NCBI GenBank assembly: GCA_013398615.1
Contig: VZSR01002788.1
Location: 248,001-312,000 of the forward strand
Source of the DNA: Brachypodius melanocephalos
Taxonomy: Eukaryota; Chordata; Aves; Passeriformes; Pycnonotidae
Reading direction: 5' to 3'
Length of the DNA stretch: 64,000 nucleotides
The translations under genes and the position numbers were made by a program. A model generated the notes under the pieces. That model was not told the DNA's origin. It saw only the letters and a list, made by a program, of their open reading frames with translations, and searched no databases. Below, in pieces: positions 15,068 through 26,649 of the stretch (within the stretch, counting starts at the first letter, position 1; each line of letters opens with the position of its first letter).

Positions 15068-15304
15068 ATGAGTGCGTCATAATGCGCTACTCTAGCCACA
15101 TCACTGGAAAAATAAGTCTAGAGGGGTCATGCAATTTCTTTGTAAAGTCTATGATAGATATGCTGCCTAGTAAACGTTTAAAAACATATTTTGGCACAGC
15201 AAAGGGACATCATATAAACCTTGAATTATCTTTCAACAAAAGGTGGTGTTCTCTTTGGAATAAGACTTGAAATAGCCTTTTTTACAACACTGGACATTCT
15301 ACAG
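15068..15304 (+). other. Candidate internal exon of an unknown transcript
   Basis: A long pyrimidine-rich tract ends in TTCTTCCAG at 15067, a strong 3' splice site. It is followed 237 nt later by CTACAG and GTGAGC, a near-perfect 5' splice site (exon end 15304). A further strong donor (ATG then GTAAGTG, exon end 14713) lies 354 nt upstream, so the two could flank one intron. The exon has stops in the obvious frame, so a non-coding transcript is more likely than a protein gene. Signals of this quality do occur by chance; confidence is low. Confidence 0.25.
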
Positions 15305-15399
15305 GTGAGCAATTATGTCAGATAGAAAATAATTTCTCTTGGGAATTGTTTAACAAAGATAGGACATATCCTACAACAAGCCACTGTGCACTTACAGAT

Positions 15400-18000
15400 T
15401 AATTCCTGAGGTTGCATGTACAAGCCTTAGAAACCCCATTTAAAATCCATCTGAACTAAAAATAAAGACCTAAAATGGCATTGATGCAGTATTATCTCTC
15501 CAACCTCTTACACGCATTCAGTTTACATCAAGATGTGTGTTGCAACATTAACTCACTTATTGTAAATAATCACTGGCAGTGCATTCCAGAAGTAGATCCT
15601 AAGTAAAAAGTATTAAAAACCTGTTCTTTACGCAGACCTGAAGCCGGCTTCCCTTAAGTCAATGTGGATTTTGTTACTTCTGCAGAAGCAGCACGGACTA
15701 AATAAGGGATTTCAAGCTGAAACTAAGGTGACCAACTCCCTCAAACCTTTGTTGAACAGCAGCAGGACTGGGCAGATAATTGCTTTATGCTCTGGGGTTG
15801 GTTTGCCATAGCAACAGTACTGGAGCAAGCTGGAGGGTTCACTAGGAGCTCATCTTTACAAAGCATGGCATTTCTAGGATTTCAAATTGATAGATCATAA
15901 TTAGGATCACAGTCATAATGACACTCTATTACTCACTAAAAAAAAACAAACACCATGATGATGTTGCTCAGCAATTTTCTCTGAAATGAATCCCTAGTCT
16001 GCAAAACCTTAATGAAAAGGAAAAGAGAAATCACAGATGCAACACAGCCATACTTTGAGGGGAAATTGTTACAGGGAGGAAAGAAGCACGCTGCACTTAT
16101 ACACCCCATAAAGCTCCGTGCCAGAACTCCCACAGACACTACTCAGATTAAAGCTCCATGGGACAGCAGCAGTAGAGAGTGGCTTGGCTCAGCTTCCAAA
16201 TGCCTCAAAGGACAGGTCCTCCGAGAGGGTTAAATAACTTTCCCTTTGCAGAACAGACTAAGGTGAGCAGCTGCCCTTCAGACATGTGGGAGGCAGCTCC
16301 AGGTAAAGGTCTGGGTCTGTGTGCACCCCTCCAAAACAGGCACAGCAAGAAGAAGGCTGACAGGTGCAGAGAATTCCAAACTATGTTTAGTTGCAGCAAA
16401 GGCTGTGTCAGGTCACATTACAGATAACCAGGGCTTCCTTCCACCCCCAGCACCGCTCTTGGAGATGCCAAGGTTTCCCCTCACCTCTGCATTGAATCAT
16501 CAGCAATCTGGTGGTTTTAAAAATGCCATTGCAAAGGAGACCCCAGCTTTGTCAAGTGATGAAGAGTTTCATCAAGGGAGCAGCAACAGCTTAGTTCAAA
16601 CATGAGTGCCAAGACCAGAAGCAGCTAAACTACCTGCCAGGAACAGTGTTAGTCAAGGGGATAAAAGGTTATCACTCATTAGCCCACACTGACTATGTAA
16701 TTGATTAAATAATTTCCTATTATAAAAACAGAGCACCAACCAATTTTCTGCAATGCCTGCACCTTGTACCAAATCTCACCGCCACCTCCAAAACCTGTCA
16801 CACAAAATGCTTTGATGTAGATTTCATACACATTTGCTTTACTAAATATAGACTCTTTTCTCCGAGCTGAACAAACAGAAGGGGAACTGGCAGCCACTGG
16901 AGCCAAAAGGAGTTTTGCAGAGGTAATTTTACTTCCAAATATTTATACCCAACCCTTCTGGCTCCCTGCTTGCTCTGACTTACCCACCTGCCATTTTGAG
17001 AACCATAAGGCTTCCCCCTTTGTCATTTTGGTGTCACAGAAACTTAAGATCACCTGTTCTCACCCTCCTTTTTAGAATTAATAAACAATTTTCTCCAATT
17101 GAGTCCTTACAATTTCATAATTCCCATAAAAGCATTATTAAAAATCCTATTTCTTGTTTGGGGCTTTTGCTTTTTTCAGCAAGTCATCCATTGGGATGAT
17201 TAACATAAAGCAAAGGTTTGCTGAATATGAAATTCCCCCTCTAATGGTGAAGTGACACACATAATAGCTTACTATTCCTGTACTAGGAATGAGATGAGTG
17301 CTCAAATAGCAGGAATCTGGGCTCCCGCTCCAAGGACCTTCCTAAGCCATGCCGACTGTTTGCAAACAAATACACAAGAAACCTGTCAACTCAAAACAGA
17401 CCATTGTGAAACTTTCAGCCTCAAATTTGCACATTGCTTATGCAAGGCTTGGGCCCAGCAGGTAGGAAGTCTATTATCCATCGCTTTCAGCACTCTGTGA
17501 CCCTTGGGAACAGCCTGTTCTTGCTCTCAGTGAAGTCTGAAGAAGGTTGTGCTGACACTTGCTTGGCATGGGAGGTAAAAATAGGACTGCAATGGCATCT
17601 TTTCATCAATTATTGTCATCTGACGAATCATGTGTGCTCTTGGTCCCTGATGAAGAACCACAGTTAGAAAAATTCAAACCAGATTCAGGAGTGCCAGCCC
17701 TACTTTCTGGTTTTCAGGTATATCCCAACAGCATCCATACCAAAGAAGCTTAACATTGTTTGGAACATCCTCCTTATCAAATACCAGGCAGCCAGGAGAG
17801 AGCAGAGAATGCACACCAAGACAACAAAGAACCCAGCAGGGACGCCAGGTAGAGCATTTCCAGTGCAAGCCTCCAACTGCGACAGAAATAGCCTCATTAA
17901 AGGGCAGGTTCAGATACAAGAAGCTATTAATAGGCAATCTAAGACTAAATCATTAGTGACATGCTCTGGATCTAAAAATTCCCGAAGTTAACAGCGTTAC
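15400..18000. other. Intergenic, nothing recognised
   Basis: There are no supported exons, repeats or RNA genes here. Several open frames of 60-95 codons occur, with no recognisable product. Confidence 0.45.
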
Positions 18001-18340
18001 AAGAGCCGTCCGTGCAGCATGTGATGCCGCGAGTGCTACGCTGGGCGAACCCACGGGCTTTGGCTCCTGTGCCCCGACCAGCTGCCGCTCCCGGCAGGAA
18101 CTAAAACAGTCTTGAACCGAGGCCAGACTATTCACATCCAGCCCCACCAAGTTCGAGTTCCCAGAGAGCTCCTGCGCCGCCACGAGAGTCCTGCTGCCTC
18201 TTCCCCTGCCAGCTCCTGCCACCCCCACCAGAGGGAAGGGCAGCCTCCAGCACCCGGCGCCGCTGGAGCCCGGCGCGCATTCCTGAGCGCTGCAGCAGCT
18301 GGGGGCCGCGGGTCACCGAGGACTGGCAGCCGTCCCACAC
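18000..18340. promoter_or_regulatory. GC-rich patch, weak CpG island
   Basis: The block has raised GC and scattered CpG (strongest at about 18150-18320) in AT-rich DNA. It is smaller and less CpG-dense than the islands at 5.2, 26 and 59.5 kb. I could not find a convincing first exon with donor on either strand. It may be a minor promoter or enhancer, or merely GC-rich sequence. Confidence 0.3.
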
Positions 18341-20559
18341 CCAGAGCAGGGGGAAAGCCAGATTGTAGAAGATAAAACTACAAACAAAAACGTCTCTGAG
18401 TGCACTCACAGAGCCTACAAAGGGTACTTCAGAAGGGCTCTGCTCGTGGGATCCAAGAGCCAGTTACTAGCTTAGATCACATACCAAGCACTCCACAATT
18501 AATCGCAAAGTTTATTTTTGCCTCTTGGAGTTGCATATGTGGGAGTGCACTCGCGGAGAGGGGGTGTTTGTGCTGATTTTAACACAAAGATTTTAGGTAC
18601 GAGCTATTTGTGATGGTACGGAGGAGCTGTAAAACGCAAACTGCCCTCAGTTCGCTATTTTCTGAATATACATATATAGATACATAAACAATCTAGAATT
18701 ACCTTTTTTTTTTTTTTTCCTTAAGAAAAAACAGGAACCACAACATTTAGAAACACTGCAGAAGATGAATGAGGTCTGGACACCCTCCATCTTTTCAGAG
18801 GTAAACTCATAAAACAACACTTCACCCTCTGACCTAACATAAAGACAAGGGTTTTTACAGCACTGTGTCACTCGCTCGAACTCAACCGGTCTGAATGCCT
18901 GAAATACATTCCCATCCGTCAGATGCCTGTAAGCATCCCATGAGATTCAAGTCCTCTAACAGGACTTACAGCTTATGCCAAGACCTCTCACAACTTTTGG
19001 AAGACTGACAGGACTTTAGGTTGCACACCATTTCCTCACCTGAATCTGTACAGCCTCACACACATCCCCCACGTGTTGCTCATGGGATAGTCTGTAACCC
19101 CAGAAACATCACGCCAAACACCCAGACCATCCTGATAAATAAAGCTCAAATGAAGCAAGGAATGCATTTTATAAAGCTCCTCACCAGTTTTCAGCAAGCA
19201 CAGCTTTAATGTTAAAGGCAACACATAACTTATGGAAACTTAGCTATAAGTGGTCAAAGCACCATTCAGGAAGAACCCCTGGGAGAGACACATCAGCAGT
19301 TTCATCTCCTGGAGGTGTAACTTTATTTGCACCAGCAGAACCAAACTCAAAGAGTCAACACGGCAAACACCCAACGTGTTGTGCAGGAGGATGTTGCTGA
19401 ATAAATCCTTGTTACATAAACAAAGATTCCTTTAATATAGGAAGTCTGAACTGCCCCATGATATACTGTGCTCCTACTTCTCTTTGAGATCACTCAAGTT
19501 CATCAGACAAATGAAAATGCTTCCAGACCAGATGGCCAAACCAAACAAAAAAATACAATCAAGTAAATAACCAAACTGCATAACAGAGACAATAAATAAT
19601 ATCACTGTAGCCCATTTTCCAGGTCTACTTCTGTCCAGGATTACTTCTGGCACTTGTAGTGAGCAAAGTGAAGCTTTTGGCTCTGAAGCACTTAAGCAGC
19701 AATTTCATCACATTTTTTCAGTCAGATGCACACTAGCAAAGCTCTAGCTATCTGTGTATCAACAATGGATGCGGGATACAACCTGCTTCCCCCACCCAAG
19801 TTCATAGATCTCCAGCTGGTAATGAACAACAATATCTGGCTCACACCCCCTTTCCCTAAACACTTTTATTCTTTGAATACAGTTACATCTTGAGGTCTGT
19901 ATCCTGCTGGATACCACAGTTGTTTCTGTGCTCCCAGCTGACTCACCATCCCAGTAAGGACAATCAGGCATTTCAGAAAGAAGGATGAAAGGGAAAGAAA
20001 GGACAGCCATCAGAACAGAACATATTGTGTTTTCCCCACTCCGTTAGTCAATTCCTTATTAACACTTCACCAGAAGGATTCTACAACCCATTTCCCAGTC
20101 AGTGTTTATAGGCAGAGAACACCCCTCATCGTTTCTGAGGTGGCCTCACACAGCAGGTCACCCCAAAATAAAGCCTAAAGTCCTCTACAAAGACAAGTTC
20201 GCAATAAATACTTCATAATAAGACTCACATAGAAACACAGTAAATGTTCCTTGTACAGTAGGACAGAGAAAAGCCCTCCAGTAACTTCACAAAGGTTCAC
20301 CTCAACAGGCAACAAAGCTACAGATATTAAGAGCAACAAACTGTGAAATATGTAGTGATCAGCATTGTGAAGTTCACAAAATGTTTTGGAGAGTGTGGGC
20401 ATTTTTGTATGCTTTCAGGCTTATTGCTTGCCCAGAAGCAGCACAACTCCTTCAATATTTAACAGCCTAATGAGCAAATCCTCTAGGGCAGGAGGTGGGC
20501 AGTCACTGCTTTTTATCAAAGCAACTGGTGCTATTTGTTCCCTCTCCCATCCCCGATCA

Positions 20560-20805
20560 GAAGTGGCTGCAGCCCTCTCCCCACACGGATGTGGCAAGCA
20601 GCTCTCACCCTACACGACACAGTGGCTGCCCCCTCCACCACAGCCTCATGGCGCACAGGGCCCTGCCCCATACCAAAAACGGCAGGAAGCCCCCTCCCTA
20701 CACAAAAAAAAAAAAGGTCAGGAAGTCTTCCTTGCCCCTCACAAAATGGCGGAATGCCCCCAGCCCCTCACAAAAAAGGGCAGGAAGGCCCTAAGGCAAG
20801 GGGCA
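20560..20805. repeat. Degenerate GC/A-rich tandem repeat
   Basis: Loose repeats of a motif of roughly 35 bp occur here: a GGCAGGAAG block, then CCCC-rich sequence, then CACAAAAA. They are seen near 20680, 20715, 20745 and 20780 with variable A-tract length. The open frames across it are low-complexity (Pro/Lys/Ser) and are a by-product of the repeat, not a gene. Confidence 0.5.
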
Positions 20806-21388
20806 TTGCCAATTCGACCTCGTTCTAAGAAACCATTAAGTTTTGGTCCATAAGGTACAAAATCTGAATATCAACAGTCAAAAGTCAGCCTTCAATAACT
20901 TGGTCAAGTATAAACCTTGTAAGGGAGGGAAAAACAGCAGGGTGAAAGAAACAAAGAAAAAGAAAATACAGGAACAACACAACTAAGAAAAAAATGGAAA
21001 GAAAGGGAAAAAATAAATTGAAAGTCTTTTAAAAATAGAAAACCATACACACAAAGTAACAAAAAGGAAAAAGCCCAAACAACCCAACAATCAAACCCTC
21101 TACTCTTCCCCCAGGGTGTGATCCATATAAAACAGAAGGCCTGCAAACAAACTCCACATCACAGCACCTCTCCAGCAGAAATAAAGCAGGACTGACACCT
21201 AAATCAGCTCTGAATCACAACCCTCGCTTCAACCTGTTTCTTAAGCATTCCTAATACAAACAAATATTAAAAACAAACATTAAACAACAGAGCAGGTCCC
21301 TACCTGTGTGTCGCAGGAGCAGCCCTGCCGTCCTACTGAGGCAACACTTGCTTCTGGACCTTTCCAGCCCCAGGTGCTGCTAATCCTT

Positions 21389-21669
21389 GCCTTGAGCCCA
21401 ACCAGCTCCAGCTGGTGCCATTCCCAAGGTCCCCTTGAGACATCCCAACTGATCCATTCCTCCTCCTGTAAACTCCGTGCCTTGAGCCCCTGCCCAACCA
21501 GCTCCAGCTGGTGTCATTCCCACAGCCCCCTCGAGACATCCCACCCCATCCATTCCTCCTCCTGTAAACTCTGTGCAGTGAGCCCCTGCCCAACCAGCTC
21601 CAGCTGGTGCCATTCCCAAGGTCCCCTTGAGACATCCCAACCGAGCCATTCCTCCTCCTGTAAACTCCA
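21389..21669. repeat. Minisatellite, three units of about 96 bp
   Basis: Three consecutive units begin at 21389, 21479 and 21575. The first is 90 bp and lacks a CCTGCC insert; the others are about 96 bp. Each carries AACCAGCTCCAGCTGGTG, a CATTCCCA block, a GAGACATCCCA block and ATTCCTCCTCCTGTAAACTC. Because the unit length is a multiple of three, several frames stay open on both strands across the array. That makes protein-like but probably meaningless repeats. Confidence 0.85.
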
Positions 21670-21699
21670 CAGTGAGTGGCAGTAATTGCAGAAATTGTC

Positions 21700-24600
21700 T
21701 GGTTCCCTTCCCACCTGGGCTGGCTGCTCTGATATTGCACAAACACCAGAACAGCTGAAACTATTTACTAAATTAACTAAATTAACAAACCCAACCCATT
21801 TAACGACCACCTGGGAGCTGATGTTCTTTCTCCCTTCTTTATTTTGCTTTTCCACACTTTTTCAGCAAACCCATAAAAAACCTAACTGGAATACGAATCA
21901 GAAACTTTTAATTCTTGCTTTCCCTTAGCTAAAACAAAAGGGGTTTTCATGGAAGTGGTAAATGCTCACATGCCTTAATTCTATTCGTTTGTAACTCCTT
22001 GGTGGTTGGTTTTGCAACCCAAATAACGCTGTAGCACAGTAATTTTTATATGCTATCTCAACGCACTCAGTCATTTACACCCTAACTATAATACTTTTCC
22101 CTACATTAGGCCACATCCATTATGCAGCAGGTTCATTATGCTTTATATTTCATCATTTCAATTCAGTGGGAAGACATTTCCTAGCACCCTTTTCCCTCTG
22201 ATATGGCAGACAGAGTTCAGTGGAATAGAAATGTTTGGTTTGATGGATGTTGGCTTTACCCCTTGCCGTGCCACCTAAGCCAGTGCTTCACCAGACTAAT
22301 TTTTCAAGCCATTCTAGTCCCCAACAAATTACTTCTAATTCTCTACGGTAGCAGAAGGTAAAATAAAAATTAAGCTTAAATCAAATTAAAGCTCAGAGAA
22401 ACCTTGAAAATGTGGATTTCAATTTTTTGAAAAGATGGAACTAGGATCAGCAGCAGCAGCAAAGATGTGGAGGTGAACAACATGCTGTCCAAAGCAAAGA
22501 CAGGCTGGGAGAGGCACTGGCCTAAATCACCCATGAAAGAGAAGCTTAAAATATCCTCAAGTTCTTGCCAACTGTTAGTATGGGACAAAGTGCATCCTGC
22601 AGTAGGGGAAAAACCTGGGCAGTGGATTAGAGAAGGCAGGAGCAAAGCAAGGCAGCAGCATATGAATAGTCATTGTGGTGTGAACAACCTCTAAGAGTGG
22701 ACTGGGATACAAAAACTCTAAGACTGCAGTGGGATACAAGCATTCAGGGAAGAAAAAGTATCAAAGAGAGTATAAAAGAAGGAAAAATCAGCAGAGTTAC
22801 AGAGAAAATCCTTGAGGAAAGAAATCAAAAATAAAAAAAAAAAATGGTTCTTGCAGTCCCACGCCAATTGAGGAAGAGATTTTTGTCAAGCTCTAGGAGC
22901 AGACTTCACACTGACTAACACACATCCATTAAGAGTTCATATAAGCTGACAGGCTGGAAAACTGTAGGATTTGAGATGAATTGGATGGATTCACAATACT
23001 GGGCCCTGCTGCCACTCAAACATCCCTGGAGAAGCAGAATGCCAGAAGCTCTGTTCTGCATCTTCCCATGTCCACAACAGCACTCTTCATCTGGACACCA
23101 TGGTGTTCTCTCTCCAGGTTTAGTTCTTAGTCCAAACTCCGAGTTTGGAATCCCCAAAATATGCACGTCCTTTTGAATTTACAAATACATCCAACCATAT
23201 TTCAGGAAGGAAATTTTAAAAATAAATAAATAAATAAAAAGTAAAAGAGCTGCAATAGGAAAAAAAGGACATCCATGCATCCTTTTACAGACAGGTGTCT
23301 TACTGAAAGAAAATTAGATGGAATAAAGAGATTTAAGGGGGATCAATACAGCATGACAGCAGGACAATTACCATGTGAGTGCTGTGTATTGCTGGATGAT
23401 AAGGAACTTCACCTGAGATCAGTTAAATGACTGTGGAAGACACTCCTGCACGCTTTCTTTCCATATCAGATAACGGATTAGGATCACTGATTTATTCCAC
23501 AAGTGCAGTGGGAGAGCAGTACCCGAGTGTTACCATGTTCTCATGCAAGATGCTATTTGGTTTGCAAATTTTATTCAAGTGAGTTTATCTTTTATTGTGA
23601 AAAGTGCTTAAATTTCTTTTTGACAAGTGCAATATTAACAACTAAAAGGAAAGACAGTGGAAATAATTCTCTTGACTACTGCTAAGAGAAACAACCTCCA
23701 TCCTATTCCAAATACAAGGGTTTCTACCATGTGATTTACAACAGCTTGGTCTTTTATTTGGTATATTCTTGATCAAGCTTTATATAACAAATGTCACCAG
23801 TATCTTGACTGCAGTACCTTAACCCCAATTTAAATGTAACAACACAGGTGTTTCAGGTAAAATGCAGTTCTTGCTCAAACAGGTTCACAGATGTAAACAT
23901 TATCCTCGGTTCTGCAAGTGCCCTCAATATATATTTCAAATAAAGGACACATTTAAAGATCTCTTAGCTGACCTGAAAGACAAAGTAAAAACTTCACAAA
24001 CACCAATTTGCTTCAAGCAGCTTCTTCAGTGAGTCTTGCTGTCAGGCTGCAAGCCAGGACTAACCTCAAGGATCTCCCAAAGGGACCCGTGTAACAGGAA
24101 TTCAGCATGTTGCCAATATCAGTTTCCATTCAGCATTATCACAACAAGTGCAATGTGATAACAAAAGTCAGTACAACAGTTCCAGACAGACGGGTTCACT
24201 TCCCTTTCATTTGTACTCTTCTCCCCTCCTAAGGATGCAAGAAATGCTTGGTAAAGTGGGAGGCTGGTAGTGATTTATAGGAAAACAAATTGACTTCTGC
24301 AAGAGCTGTGTTCTTTACCTTGGTCTGAAGTGGCTTTGGGAATTTATTCAGAGTTTCCCACTCCTGTAAAGGTCACCCAATAAGCTGTGTGTGTGATGTC
24401 TTATTGAAGGGCAGCAAAAAATTAAATAAATAAAAAAATAAACACACACCAGGCTCTACCCCAGCCGTAGTTCAGAGAAGCATGACCGATGAGTCATTCC
24501 TTTCTAAATGCAATTAAAAATGATTCTGAACACGGACTGGACAAAATGCAGAGGAAGAAAGTAAAACAACCACAGTAGTCAAATTTTTAATGAGTAATTT

Positions 24601-25300
24601 CTGCCTACTAATTCAGGATACTAATTTCTTTCTCATGTAAAATGAATAACCCCACGGAGAAGTCAATTCAGAACGCTCCGGAGAATGAGCAGCCTGGGTT
24701 TGCTGCTGGATGTGCAGCAATAAATAATTGGTAACCTTGTGTTTCCCAGCTGCTGAGGAGCAAACCGAAGGTCTGAAACAAGGAGGATCAGAGAAAAGGA
24801 CATGTCTTGGCCACTGCTTGGAAGGATACTGCTTATCTGCTCTCAGTAAGCACACAGACTAAGTTAGAGGCAAAGAGAAGCCAGTTTCAGTGAGGATATC
24901 CAGTGCTTGGGGTCCTCATCCCCAACTCTTTCCTCCCCCACCTGGAACTTCTTTTCCATCCTCAACACTTCTCACCTATCCTGCTGATCACACCTACTAC
25001 AGGTTGCAATAAACCGGAGAGATCCTTGCTGGTCATTCACCCTCCTAAACCCAAACTTCAGGACTAAAATCACTTTTTCTTCTGGTTTCCAGTGGGGAAC
25101 AGAACAGGAAGTGCCAAAATACTTGGGTCGAGGGGGCAGCTGAGCTTGTGCCGCAGCAAACCCACACAAAGGCCTTTTTTTCCTGGAGCTGCCCAGCCCA
25201 AACTTCCGCTGTGTAAGGGGACTGACAAGTTCAAATATTCCCCCGAACTCTCAGATGTCTGTCCCAGCTCCAGATTCCTGAGATTTCCACGCCATCAGTG
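21700..25300. other. Intergenic, nothing recognised
   Basis: AT-leaning sequence with no supported gene. A small local duplication (a CTCTAAGA then TGGGATACAA motif twice near 22690-22740) and short (AAAT)n runs at 23218-23240 and 24420-24445 are the only structure I noticed. Confidence 0.45.
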
Positions 25301-25304
25301 AAAA

Positions 25305-25357
25305 TGGGAGGGGGGAAAAAAAGAAAAAAGGGGAAAAAAGAAAAAAAAAAAAAAGAG
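25305..25357 (+). repeat. Homopurine tract
   Basis: About 50 bases are purine only: G-runs followed by A-runs separated by single G. Long homopurine tracts can form triplex structures. This one sits a few hundred bases downstream of the CpG island promoter on the minus strand. Confidence 0.7.
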
Positions 25358-26175
25358 TGGGATAGGATTTATATTTGAATTTATGTTTAAGAACATACAT
25401 ACTACACTAATCTGATTACTCACTGGGAATCCTCCTTTACAACGGCTTTTCCTTTATTAACCTTATTTTCTTTATTAATAGCCGCCGTAACATTACAGCC
25501 TTGGCAGGAAGGCGCAAACTGAGCACACGGGCACCGCGTCCCTCCATTCCTGCCTCTCCCATTTTGAGGAGGCACCGAGGGCTCACAGATCGAACCCCGC
25601 AGACACCGAGCCAGCCGGGTCAAGAACGCCGAACAACTCCTGCCACCAACTTCCCCATTCCAAATGTAAATTAATGCAGCAGCCGCCGCCGAGAACAGAG
25701 CGGGGAGAGAGAGCTGCGAGCGGAAAAGCCTTGCATGCAGCAGGAGCGGGAGCAGCCTCTGGGAAACTGCTGCATTACGTTAATTAAGATTTTATCCGTG
25801 CCTTTGCCACGGCGGTGATGCAGCACGGCACGCAGCTCGCTGCACCACTGACAAGTTACACACGCGTGCCTGCGCTCCCCTCCGCGTGTGACGGTGCGGA
25901 CACACCTGCGCAGGTGCTGCCCGCAATGCTTTCGGCGTAGGAACGGGATTTGTGGTTTCGCTATGGAAGCGGGTTTCATACCGAATAGAATAGACACCCT
26001 CCCTCGCTCCACCATCCATCCACCAGCCCGCCTCCAAACTGCCCATGCACTTGCGGGCCGCTCGCATCCCTGCCTCCCGCGCCCCTCCGCACCCCGCGGG
26101 CTCCATCCCCAGCCCGTCCCCGCTCCGCTCGGGGCGATGCCGCCCCCGGCCCTGCCCGCGGCGGGGAGCACCCAC

Positions 26176-26247
26176 CTGGCGAAGGCGAGGCGGGCCGGCG
26201 GGGGGCGAGGGGCCGCCTCCCGGCGCGGGGGGCGCGGGCGAAGCCAT
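26176..26247 (-). CDS. Candidate first coding exon, possibly ANK2 alternative N-terminus
   Basis: On the minus strand an ATG in good Kozak context (AAG then ATGG) at 26247 opens 24 codons. They read MASPAPPAPGG, then a Pro/Gly/Ser-rich run, and end PRLRQ at a strong donor (CGCCAG then GTGGGT). The splice phase is 0. An unspliced continuation would run into low-complexity GC-rich frames, so the exon model is preferred. Known vertebrate ankyrin-2 forms differ mainly by alternative first exons, and ANK2 is the expected next gene in this orientation, so this may be one of its N-termini. I do not recognise the peptide, and the next exon is not visible in the window. Gene assignment is inference; exon status is moderately supported. 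Confidence 0.45.
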
Positions 26248-26280
26248 CTTCGGCTCCTTCCCGCCGCCGCCCGCCTCCTC

Positions 26281-26304
26281 TCAGCCCCCCGCGGCCGCCA
26301 CCAT
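26281..26304 (-). promoter_or_regulatory. Upstream ORF in the leader of the candidate exon
   Basis: Thirty-three bases before the main ATG, the minus strand has an ATG followed by G (GGC then ATGG), encoding MVAAAGG and a TGA stop. Such short upstream ORFs usually dampen translation of the main frame. It is relevant only if the transcript starts upstream of 26304. Confidence 0.35.
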
Positions 26305-26649
26305 GCCGGGGACCCGCGGGTGACCTTGGCGCAGCGCGGGCCGGTGGGTGGGTGGGAGTGCGGGGGGTGCGGGAGGCAGCGGCCGCGCTCCCGATGGATG
26401 AGCTCACGGACACATCGGCGGCTGCCGGCGGGCGGCGCGGGCGGAGGACCCGCCTCGTCCCCCCCACGACACACACACACACCCCCGGTACACCCCACCC
26501 GCGATCACACCCCCGCGCAGGCAGACACGGCTCCTGCACATCTGCCCGCCACCGCTCCGCACACGCCCCACGCGTGCTGAACCCGCGGGGGCTTTTGTTT
26601 TAAATGACGGCGTAGTGTAGCACCTTCCCCCTTCGGCTCCGAGTGTCAA

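Larger units (their letters stand above)
25780..26600. promoter_or_regulatory. Large CpG island promoter
   Basis: This is the densest CpG block in the left half. It spans a likely minus-strand first exon (coding part 26176-26247) and its leader. On the plus strand a perfect Kozak context precedes an ATG at 26303 followed by a stop six codons later, so a plus-strand protein start is unlikely. By gene order beyond LARP7 this may be an ANK2 promoter; it could also be bidirectional. Confidence 0.6.

Noticed and set aside
20386..20853. 155-codon plus-strand frame
   Set aside because: Largely a translation of the degenerate A/GC tandem repeat.
25671..26498. 275-codon frame, minus strand across the CpG island
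   Set aside because: Arg/Pro/Ala/Gly-rich frame produced by GC-rich DNA with few stops; a strong donor at 26175 in another frame gives a better model.
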